Of a DNA stretch of 64,000 nucleotides, positions 18,445 to 25,731 are shown piece after piece (position 1 is the stretch's first letter; every line of letters begins with the position of its first letter). Source of the DNA: Flavobacteriaceae bacterium CRH (GTDB lineage: Bacteria > Bacteroidota > Bacteroidia > Flavobacteriales > Flavobacteriaceae); the NCBI GenBank assembly GCA_001507425.1, contig LMAJ01000017.1, forward strand, positions 62,001-126,000, written 5' to 3'. Both the position numbers and the translations under genes were made by a program. Under the pieces are notes generated by a model that was not told where the DNA came from, made no database searches, and was given only the letters and a program-made list of their open reading frames with translations.

Positions 18445-18483
18445 TGCGCAAAATAGTTGCGTATTTGGTTGGAGACATCTTTT
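18445..18483. promoter_or_regulatory. regulon palindrome, site A (WYL / adhesin intergenic)
   Basis: TGCGCA, 7-base spacer AAATAGT, TGCGTA at 18445-18463 (one mismatch in the arms, CGCA/TGCG core intact). On the plus strand an ATCTTTT element lies 20 bases on, like the TTTG box at the other sites but weaker. On the minus strand a TATTTTTA box lies at a similar distance, so the site may serve the WYL gene, the adhesin gene or both. Confidence 0.5.
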
Positions 18484-18559
18484 TAAAACAAGTATTTGTA
18501 CTATTTTTTTGTTTAAAAAAAACATATACTTTTACGCCTCAAAAAACAAATTCTTTTTT

Positions 18560-21500
18560 ATGAGGAAACTCTACTTATTACACCTTTATATTGTTTTATT
18601 AATTTCTTCTTCGGTTTTCGGTTTTAATACCAGCGAGAAAAATTATACCATTCATAAGAAAAATAGTAGTCTTATTGTACCGCCTACAGTAGACTTTAGT
18701 TTTATAAATGACGGTACTTGTTCCGGAACCCCGGTTACATTTAATCCTGTTATTACGGGGGTTGCGCCTTTTAGATATGTATGGAATTTTGGAGACGGAA
18801 CGCCTAATGCTACAAACAGCAATCCAAGCCATAGCTTTACGGCGTTGGGCTGTGGTTTTCAAAATTTTTCGGTAACACTTACCGTAACCGATGCTAATGG
18901 TGAAGTAAATACAGTTACAAAAACGGTTTCTGTTAAACAAAAACCAGATTTAAAGTTTATAGACCAAAATAATCCCGGATCAAACAAACCTTTTGAAAGA
19001 TGCGGTGATAATAACTCAAATCCTAAATTTACAATCAATGTTGGCAATAGTTCTGCTTCTGTAGGTTGTATAGGCGCCTATAGTGTAGATTGGGGAGATG
19101 GAAATTCAGAAGCGAATGTTACTTTTCCAAAAACACACGAATACCAAAAGTTAGGTTCTTTTAATATGGTCATAACTGCAAACGGAACCAATAGTTGCAG
19201 TAATTCAATAACTTATGTAGTTAAAAATTCCAATAACCCAATTGGAGCCCTTATAGCTCCGGGTAATACAACGAATTTATGTATACCTGTTGCTCCAATG
19301 GATTTTGCGATCGGTTCATGGGGATTAAATCCATCCGATACTCAGTATCAGGTTAGTTATGGAGATGGTACTTATCAAAGTTATACTCAGGCACAATTAG
19401 AAAGTTCGATATATTATAATAAATTAAATCCGCAGGCTTCTCAAAATTTCCCTATTCCTCATAAATATACAAGGGCAAATTGTGATACTGGTGGAAGTAC
19501 GGTGAATTTAACCATAACTACATCTTGTGGAAGCACATATCTTAATGCAGGGCCAATTATTATTTTAGATGTACCAGTTATAAGTTATTCTATACCAGCT
19601 GTAGCATGTGTGAATTCAGGGGTGTTTTTTAGCAATTCAACTTTTGCAGGTTATACTAATGGCTGTAGCACACTTAATGTTTATACCTGGGATTTTGGCG
19701 ACGGAACAACATCAAGAGATGTTAGTCCTTATCACGTTTATACTGCACCGGGTAAATATAAAGTAACATTAACGGCAACAACACCTTGCGGAGTAGGAAT
19801 AACACCGCCTGCACAATATATATGTGTAGAACCAATATTACAGCCTAATTTTACTTTTGGTAATGCTTGTGCTTCAAGTAATCTTCAAGTTACCAATACT
19901 ACTGATACTAGTTTAAGTTGCGGTGCAGAAAATTACTATTGGGAAGTTTATTATTATGCTGAAGGGTTTTGTGGTAAAGAAACATCACCGGGATCAGGAA
20001 GAGGACAATGGAGTTTTGCAGATGGTACTTATTCGTCATCTAAAAATCCGGTTTTCAATTTTGTAACGCCGGGTACTTATTACGTAAGGCTAACAGCATC
20101 AAATTCTTGCGGAATAATTGCAAGGTATATTGAGAAAACAATACAAGTTAAAAAACCGCCGGTTATTACGTTAGATCCTATTTCAGATTTTTGTAATTCA
20201 GCAACCATAAAACCTGTTGGAAAAGTAGAACAAACCTGTTCTCCGGCTAATGAGATAAGTTATCTGTGGAGTTTTCCGGGAGGAACGCCATCATCATCTA
20301 CATTGCTAAATCCGGGATCGATAAACTATACAACAAGCGGAAATTATCAGGCAACTTTTAGTGTTACCAACAGTTGTGGTACAACGACAAAAACAGCTAA
20401 TTTTTCTGTTAACACAGTTCTTTCGCCTGTTATAACGCCAAAAACAGTACAAATTTGTAGTGGTTCTTCTTTTCAGGTTACGCCATTTACCAACGGAACA
20501 GATAACGTACCTGCAGGAACAACTTATATTTGGTCTACGCCGGTAGTTTCACCTCCGGGTGCTGTAAGTGGAGCCAGTGCACAGTCAAGTCCGGTTACAA
20601 CAATCAGTCAGTTTTTAACAAATAATACAAATAGCCCTGCTACGGTAACCTATACAGTATCGCCTATATCTAAAGTTTGTCCTGGACCTAATTTTACCAT
20701 TACTGTTACGGTTGATCCTTTGATAAGAATTGTAGAAACTATAAAAACGGTTACCTGTTTTGGTTTAAGCGACGGAGGAATAACAATAACTGCTGCCGGA
20801 GGAATTCCTTTTCCAACAGGAAATCCATATACGTTCTCTTGGACAGGACCTAACGGATTTACAAGTTCAGATCAAAATATTTCTAATTTAAAAACAGGTT
20901 ACTATAGTTTAAGAGTTACTGATAATGGAAAATGTCCTTTTATAAAAACTTATTTTGTAAGTGAACCGGGCAAATTTCAAAAAATACAAGAATCAAAAAC
21001 AGATATTACCTGCTTTGGTTTAAATGACGGAAGAATTAATGTCACTGTAACCGGAGGAACGGTACCCTATACTTATGCCTGGACAAAAGATGGAGCTGCG
21101 TATCCCGTTAACTCTGGCAATCTTACTAATTTGGGACCAGGAAAATACGATGTGTCAATTACAGAAGTCAACAGCTGTAATACATTAACAGGAACTTATA
21201 CAATTATCGAACCACCTGTGCTAGATCTAACTTTTGTAAATCAGGTTAATATTTTATGTTATGGATATGCTACAGGGGAAATTAATGTAAAAACAGTGGG
21301 AGGCAGGTTTACAGAAACTTCTCCGGGTGTTTTTAATTACAGATACAGATGGACAGGGCCAAACGGTTATACAAGTACAGTTCAAAACCCGAGAAATTTA
21401 TATGCCGGAACTTATAACCTAACCGTAACAGATAACTCCGGTTGTACTGATAATTTGCAGGTGATTTTACTTCAAAATGATGAAATAAAATTAAATTATA

Positions 21501-22963
21501 CCAAAACTGAAATAGCCTGTTATAATGATGCTAATGCGTCGATTACCATAAATAGTATTACAGGAGGAGTTCCGTTTGCGACAGGAGATCCTTATATTAT
21601 AAAATGGAGCAATTTAGGTACAGGAATGGTACAAAATAATTTATCTGCCGGAACTTATATTATTACCATTACAGATTCATTAGGTTGCCCGAAAGTATTT
21701 ACTATCGTGATCGATAATGCACCTGTTTTTACCATAAATCCAGATGTCAAACAAATATCTTGTTTTGGACAAAAAGATGCTCATATCCGTTTAAATCTAA
21801 TTGGAGGAAAAGCCCCGGTTAAACTCGTTTGGGATGATGATGCAACAGCAGGAATCGAAAGAAATAATATTGGAAAAGGAAAATATTCAGTAACCATTAC
21901 CGATGCTAAAAATTGTGTAATACACGAAACTTTTACCATCGTAGAGCCTTTATTGTTAGAAATAAGAGGAGAAGTATCTAATCCTTTAGATTGTGTAAGA
22001 GCTGATACCGGCGAAATTAATTTAGTAGTAACAGGCGGTACGCAACCTTATACATACAGCTGGTCGAATGGCGCAAGAACCGAAGATTTAGTAAATCTTG
22101 TACCTGGAAATTACACTGTTGTTGTAACAGATGCCAGTGGCTGTAAACAAACAGAAACCTGGGTAATTACAAGATTTGACCAACTTACACCAACAGTTGA
22201 GGTTTTAACCGATTTTAATTGTGATACCAAATATGTTAAACAAACCTTTGTAGGGCATGTAAAAGGTGGAATTCCGCCTTATACATTAAGCTGGTCAGAT
22301 GGTGTGGTAACGGGAGCTAATAATGAAATTATGAATACCGAAAATAACGGTTTAATCATTTTTAGTGTTACAGATAGTTTTGGTTGCACATCAGATTATG
22401 CACTTAATGTAGATACACCGGTTTTAGGTGAGGCCAATTTTTCAACAGGTTCTTTTGGTAAAGAGATGTTTGATTTGTATTCTATTTATGATCCGGTGAA
22501 ATTTACAAATCTTGCAACAGGTGATTTTACCAGTACGTCATGGGATTTTGGAGACGGTAATTTTTCAACCGAAGAAAGTCCGGAACATATCTATACCAGA
22601 GTTGGAACTTACACCATAAAACAAACGGTAAATTATCCTTTTGGATGCCAATACAGTTATAGCGCTACAATAAAAGTAGAAAAAGGATATAGTATCATTA
22701 TACCAAATGCATTTACACCAAATAATGATGGTTTCAACGATACGTTTGCGCCTGTATTTTTAGGATTATCAAACATTACGCTGGACATTTTTGATACGTG
22801 GGGAGCCGTAGTATATTCTGAAACCGGTACGAATATTAGAGGTTGGAATGGAAGGATAAAAGATTTAGAAGCCGAAAATGGTAATTATTATTACAGAATT
22901 ACCCTGAAAACCTTTTACAACCATACCATAATAGAAAAAGGACCATTGACATTAATTAAATAA
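18560..22963 (+). CDS. large PKD/SprB-repeat cell-surface protein with type B T9SS sorting domain
   Basis: 1467 residues from the ATG at 18560; an upstream TTG-initiated frame would place extra residues ahead of the signal peptide. Order: signal peptide (LLHLYIVLLISSSVFG), several PKD domains (WNFGDGTP, WDFGDGTTS), six or seven SprB-type repeats (pattern TCFGLxDGxIxxxxxGG...YxxxWxxG), a last PKD (WDFGDGNFS), and the gliding-motility/T9SS type B C-terminal domain (NAFTPNNDGFND ... NGNYYYRI ... KGPLTLIK). Type IX secretion would export and anchor it on the surface for adhesion or gliding. Its SprF-like partner follows. Confidence 0.9.
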   Translation: MRKLYLLHLYIVLLISSSVFGFNTSEKNYTIHKKNSSLIVPPTVDFSFINDGTCSGTPVTFNPVITGVAPFRYVWNFGDGTPNATNSNPSHSFTALGCGFQNFSVTLTVTDANGEVNTVTKTVSVKQKPDLKFIDQNNPGSNKPFERCGDNNSNPKFTINVGNSSASVGCIGAYSVDWGDGNSEANVTFPKTHEYQKLGSFNMVITANGTNSCSNSITYVVKNSNNPIGALIAPGNTTNLCIPVAPMDFAIGSWGLNPSDTQYQVSYGDGTYQSYTQAQLESSIYYNKLNPQASQNFPIPHKYTRANCDTGGSTVNLTITTSCGSTYLNAGPIIILDVPVISYSIPAVACVNSGVFFSNSTFAGYTNGCSTLNVYTWDFGDGTTSRDVSPYHVYTAPGKYKVTLTATTPCGVGITPPAQYICVEPILQPNFTFGNACASSNLQVTNTTDTSLSCGAENYYWEVYYYAEGFCGKETSPGSGRGQWSFADGTYSSSKNPVFNFVTPGTYYVRLTASNSCGIIARYIEKTIQVKKPPVITLDPISDFCNSATIKPVGKVEQTCSPANEISYLWSFPGGTPSSSTLLNPGSINYTTSGNYQATFSVTNSCGTTTKTANFSVNTVLSPVITPKTVQICSGSSFQVTPFTNGTDNVPAGTTYIWSTPVVSPPGAVSGASAQSSPVTTISQFLTNNTNSPATVTYTVSPISKVCPGPNFTITVTVDPLIRIVETIKTVTCFGLSDGGITITAAGGIPFPTGNPYTFSWTGPNGFTSSDQNISNLKTGYYSLRVTDNGKCPFIKTYFVSEPGKFQKIQESKTDITCFGLNDGRINVTVTGGTVPYTYAWTKDGAAYPVNSGNLTNLGPGKYDVSITEVNSCNTLTGTYTIIEPPVLDLTFVNQVNILCYGYATGEINVKTVGGRFTETSPGVFNYRYRWTGPNGYTSTVQNPRNLYAGTYNLTVTDNSGCTDNLQVILLQNDEIKLNYTKTEIACYNDANASITINSITGGVPFATGDPYIIKWSNLGTGMVQNNLSAGTYIITITDSLGCPKVFTIVIDNAPVFTINPDVKQISCFGQKDAHIRLNLIGGKAPVKLVWDDDATAGIERNNIGKGKYSVTITDAKNCVIHETFTIVEPLLLEIRGEVSNPLDCVRADTGEINLVVTGGTQPYTYSWSNGARTEDLVNLVPGNYTVVVTDASGCKQTETWVITRFDQLTPTVEVLTDFNCDTKYVKQTFVGHVKGGIPPYTLSWSDGVVTGANNEIMNTENNGLIIFSVTDSFGCTSDYALNVDTPVLGEANFSTGSFGKEMFDLYSIYDPVKFTNLATGDFTSTSWDFGDGNFSTEESPEHIYTRVGTYTIKQTVNYPFGCQYSYSATIKVEKGYSIIIPNAFTPNNDGFNDTFAPVFLGLSNITLDIFDTWGAVVYSETGTNIRGWNGRIKDLEAENGNYYYRITLKTFYNHTIIEKGPLTLIK

Positions 22964-22979
22964 AGCAACAAGATTTACA

Positions 22980-23984
22980 ATGAAATTAAAACTATTTTTT
23001 ATAATAATAACATGTTGCTTTTTTTCGCAGGCAAGAGCTCAGGATCCTATTTTTACACAATATTTTTTAATTCCCGAAACCTTAAATCCAGGGTTTTCAG
23101 GATTTCTGGAAACCACTTATGCGGGAATAATTCACCGCGAACAATGGCCTGATCTTGACTTGAGAATAGACACAGATTATGCCTTCGTAAATACCTGGAG
23201 CGATAAAATGAACAGTGGTTTTGGAATTAGCTTTTTAAACCAAAGAGAAAATGTATCCAATTATAATTTCTCTGAAATCAATGCCAATTATGCTTATAAA
23301 GTTCGATTAAATGATTATTGGGATTTCAGGCCCGCAATTGAAGTTGGTTATGGGATGAAATCTTTTGCATTTCAGAATTTATTATTAGAAGATCAGATTA
23401 ATATAGGAACCGGAGTTATAAATTCAAGCTCAATGGACCCTATATTATTAAATAGAAAAGTCAACTTTTTTGATGTTTCGGCGGGAATGGTTTTTAATAC
23501 CGATGAAATTTGGATTGGGCTGTCTATGAAACATCTTAACAAGCCAAACATTGCATTTAGTTCAGAAGGAAATGTACCTCTAAATACATTTTTCTCGCTA
23601 AGTGCAGGTTACGAATTTCTTATTGCCGATTATATAGATGCCGTGTTATTGCCATATGAAACCAAGTTTTTTGTAACCTCAAATTACATGCAGCAAGGCC
23701 GTTATAACCGCTTTGACCTTGGCGCCGCGATATTGTTCGAAAAAATATTTTTTGGAGCAACAGCCGTTACAAATCCAGCAAAAAACGGAATCAATGGTGA
23801 TTTACTAACATCTGTAAACCTGTTTACCGGATTGCAATATGAAAATTTACGATTAGGATTATCATACGATCTAAACACCACCAAAATTGGAAAAACCGGT
23901 GGAATCTATGAGCTTTCTTTAACCTATCAATTTGATTTGACTAAAAAATGTTTCGGTTGCCCTAATTATGCCGGAAACAGATAA
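22980..23984 (+). CDS. PorP/SprF-family outer-membrane protein
   Basis: 334-residue outer-membrane protein with signal peptide (ending ARAQ) and the family opening DPIFTQYFLIPETLNPGFSG. PorP/SprF proteins work with type B-CTD cargo in type IX secretion; SprF is needed for SprB export in F. johnsoniae. It starts 16 bases after the adhesin, so the pair is one operon and this protein probably escorts that adhesin. Confidence 0.9.
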   Translation: MKLKLFFIIITCCFFSQARAQDPIFTQYFLIPETLNPGFSGFLETTYAGIIHREQWPDLDLRIDTDYAFVNTWSDKMNSGFGISFLNQRENVSNYNFSEINANYAYKVRLNDYWDFRPAIEVGYGMKSFAFQNLLLEDQINIGTGVINSSSMDPILLNRKVNFFDVSAGMVFNTDEIWIGLSMKHLNKPNIAFSSEGNVPLNTFFSLSAGYEFLIADYIDAVLLPYETKFFVTSNYMQQGRYNRFDLGAAILFEKIFFGATAVTNPAKNGINGDLLTSVNLFTGLQYENLRLGLSYDLNTTKIGKTGGIYELSLTYQFDLTKKCFGCPNYAGNR

Positions 23985-24025
23985 AAGAATTTAGGCATTT
24001 TGACGATGCCTATCCTCCATATTAC

Positions 24026-24069
24026 AAACCCGACAGTCCCGAAGCCTCGGAATAAAACCTGTTGGGTTT
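24026..24069. terminator. bidirectional terminator-like hairpin
   Basis: Arms AAACCCGACAG and CTGTTGGGTTT (one G-T wobble) enclose a CCCGAAGCCTCGG inner sequence, between convergent genes. Confidence 0.7.
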
Positions 24070-24083
24070 AACAACAACAATAG

Positions 24084-24698
24084 CTACGTCAATAACAAAA
24101 TCTCCTTCTCAATATTCTTTCGGGCTTTCTCTTCGTACAAACTTCTGAATTCATCCGTTTGAAAAATAAATTCATTCTCCAGAAAATGTTTCAAAGCTTT
24201 CGCTCTTCCGGGTTTGTATAGAAAATCAGGATAAATGCGATATTCCTTTCGAATCTGTTCAAAATAAACTTTGTAAGCTTCCCAGTTCCAGGCGAGAACT
24301 TTCAAATCAAAATCGATTAACCAATTAATATCCTCCACTATATTTTGTTGATGATGTTGAGTCGCACAAATACCATCAAAAACTAATTTCCTGTCAATTT
24401 GAATATTTTCAGGCAAAACAGACACTGCAAATTCAGCACTTTTGAGTTCATTATCTTTTTTACTGCTCGAATAAATATAATCGTGATAAAAAATAGAAAA
24501 TAATATTTCGTTTGGATATTGCAGCTTATCAAAATAAATTTCATAACTCTCAATCATGTCTTTGATATGCGTTAAGTTATGGTAATGTCTTGATTTTCCG
24601 GAATATGTTTTTTCTAAATCTGACCAGTTTTTCTGAATCTCCTTTTCTTTAAAACCAATATTTAAGAGTAGTTCGGTAAATTTTCCCTGTAGATTCAT
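24084..24698 (-). CDS. HD-domain-like metal-dependent phosphohydrolase
   Basis: 204-residue helical protein with YHNLTHI near residue 40, FYHDYIYSSS near 89-98 and CATQHH near 131: a metal-binding HD-superfamily pattern (H...HD...H). Homologues are predicted cytoplasmic metal-dependent phosphohydrolases of unknown substrate. No signal peptide. Monocistronic. The substrate cannot be read from the sequence. Confidence 0.72.
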   Translation of the reverse strand: MNLQGKFTELLLNIGFKEKEIQKNWSDLEKTYSGKSRHYHNLTHIKDMIESYEIYFDKLQYPNEILFSIFYHDYIYSSSKKDNELKSAEFAVSVLPENIQIDRKLVFDGICATQHHQQNIVEDINWLIDFDLKVLAWNWEAYKVYFEQIRKEYRIYPDFLYKPGRAKALKHFLENEFIFQTDEFRSLYEEKARKNIEKEILLLT

Positions 24699-24744
24699 GT
24701 TATTTTTTACTCAAATTTACTAAAAAATAATATTTCTTTTTTAC

Positions 24745-24781
24745 TGCGCAGAATAACTGCGTACCACTTTTGAAATCTTTG
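24745..24781 (+). promoter_or_regulatory. regulon palindrome and promoter, site B
   Basis: TGCGCA, spacer GAATAAC, TGCGTA at 24745-24763, then AAATCTTTG ending at 24781; TGCG to TTTG distance is 20 bases. The TTTG box is 2 bases from the ATG at 24784, so transcription would start near 24788 and translation must begin at the next ATG, 24802. Confidence 0.65.
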
Positions 24782-24801
24782 TAATGTCAAAACGAAGAAT
24801 T

Positions 24802-25158
24802 ATGAAAGTCATTAAAATTTATTGTAAAAAGTGTGGAAGTGAATTGACATCTGAATTAACAGAAATACCAGAATCATTATTGTCTTGGGAAGATAACCAG
24901 AATATGATACAACCAAATAAGTTTTGCCTTTATGATACAGAATCAGATAAAAAATCTCTCGTAGTTGCTATTGATAATTATAATTTAAAAAATCATTCTG
25001 ACAAATCAAGATTTAATGGATGCTGTGGAAGTTCAGGATTGGATGGTTTAAATAAACTCTGTTTAAATGGACATGAAGTTGCTACAGAATTTTCAGATTG
25101 CTGGACATCACATTACATCGAATTTGATATTAGCAAAGTAGTAATTAGAGAAATTTGA
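24802..25158 (+). CDS. small cysteine-rich (zinc-ribbon-like) protein in the RNA-repair regulon
   Basis: 118 residues from the ATG at 24802, chosen because the promoter box abuts the earlier ATG at 24784. The N-terminus has CKKCGSE, half of a zinc ribbon; the C-terminal half has FNGCCGSSGLDG, LCLNGHE and DCWTSHY, giving further Cys/His metal ligands. Cytoplasmic, family not recognised. It has its own copy of the regulon palindrome and lies just upstream of the structured RNA array, so it is a probable accessory of the RNA-repair system. Confidence 0.65.
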   Translation: MKVIKIYCKKCGSELTSELTEIPESLLSWEDNQNMIQPNKFCLYDTESDKKSLVVAIDNYNLKNHSDKSRFNGCCGSSGLDGLNKLCLNGHEVATEFSDCWTSHYIEFDISKVVIREI

Positions 25159-25206
25159 TAATAATATTTTTAAATATTTGGATTGAAACATAAGATTCTT
25201 TTTCAC

Positions 25207-25255
25207 TACGCAAAATAACTGCGTACCACTTTTGAAATCTTTGTTCAGGAAATAA
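25207..25255 (+). promoter_or_regulatory. regulon palindrome and promoter, site C (RNA array)
   Basis: Perfect 6-base arms TACGCA and TGCGTA with spacer AAATAAC (25207-25225), TTTG 20 bases on at 25240-25243, then TTTGTTCAGGAAATAA (25240-25255). The same downstream block occurs at site E, the other promoter that feeds a tRNA-like array. Confidence 0.7.
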
Positions 25256-25291
25256 AAAAAATTCATTGAAAATAAAAAATTGAGTAAAAAA

Positions 25292-25341
25292 GGTCAAGTT
25301 TAAGTTACTTCAGAAAAACCATTAAAAGATTTACACTTTTA
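25292..25341 (+). ncRNA. array RNA module 1
   Basis: Opens with the shared motif GGTCAA and the TTACTTC block (25292-25311) but its 3' arm does not match its 5' stem. Instead a separate hairpin (TAAAAG and CTTTTA, 25323-25341) follows. First of five GGTCAA modules between 25292 and 25702. Confidence 0.45.
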
Positions 25342-25369
25342 CCATTACCATTTTATTCAAATTCATATT

Positions 25370-25485
25370 GGGGCAGTAGCTCAGCGGTAGAGCAATGTTA
25401 GTTTTAAAATTATCATCAAAGGTCAATTAAAACTTACTTCCGCTTACGACGCCATCGGTCGTGGGTTCGAATCCCACCTGCTCCA
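25370..25485 (+). ncRNA. tRNA body interrupted in the anticodon arm
   Basis: Acceptor GGGGCAG (25370-25376) pairs with CTGCTCC (25478-25484); D-arm GCTC/GAGC with loop AGCGGTA; T-arm GTGGG-TTCGAAT-CCCAC; discriminator A. In place of the anticodon arm is a segment of about 60 bases containing an 11-bp stem with one T-T mismatch (GTTAGTTTTAA 25397-25407 with TTAAAACTTAC 25427-25437) and the array motif GGTCAA (25421). No usable anticodon is visible. It may be an intron-like insert, a permuted module or a decoy. Confidence 0.7.
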
Positions 25486-25493
25486 CAATTATT

Positions 25494-25566
25494 GGTCAAT
25501 TAAAACTTACTTCAGGCAATTGGTAACTTTCGGTTCGAGTCCGAACAAGTTTTAAAATTATCATTA
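25494..25566 (+). ncRNA. array RNA module 3, tRNA-like minihelix
   Basis: GGTCAA, then stem TTAAAACTT (25500-25508) pairing with AAGTTTTAA (25547-25555). Inside is a T-arm, TTCGG-TTCGAGT-CCGAA (25529-25545), and a D-loop-like GCAATTGGTAAC. The result looks like the acceptor/T-arm half of a tRNA. Its 3' tail AAAATTATCATTAA recurs at 25405-25419. Confidence 0.6.
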
Positions 25567-25579
25567 ATAAAAAAATGAG

Positions 25580-25635
25580 GGTCAAGATTAACTTACTTCT
25601 CGGCGGAAGCGCCTCCAGATAAACTTAGTTAATCC
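25580..25635 (+). ncRNA. array RNA module 4
   Basis: GGTCAA at 25580, stem GATTAACT (25586-25593) with AGTTAATC (25627-25634), TTACTTC block, and an inner GGCG-GAAG-CGCC hairpin. The stem sequence differs from modules 3 and 5 but pairing is kept. Confidence 0.55.
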
Positions 25636-25652
25636 ATTACACTTCAATTTCA

Positions 25653-25702
25653 GGTCAAGTGTTTCTTACTTCAAAACTCTTTTAGGTAGAAATTAGAAAC
25701 AC
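25653..25702 (+). ncRNA. array RNA module 5
   Basis: GGTCAA at 25653, stem GTGTTTCT (25659-25666) with AGAAACAC (25695-25702), TTACTTC block and a short variable interior. It ends 29 bases before the start codon of the RING/TerD-like gene, so the array could be its 5' leader. Confidence 0.55.
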
Positions 25703-25731
25703 AATTATCTAAATTTTTAAATTAAAAAAAA

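Noticed and set aside
18509..18559. Upstream TTG start for the adhesin
   Set aside because: It would put charged and aromatic residues ahead of a normal signal peptide that begins at the ATG at 18560.
25292..25702. Possible CRISPR array
   Set aside because: The repeats are only about 14-20 bases, unevenly spaced (72-129 bases), and each carries its own complementary arm; no cas genes are present.
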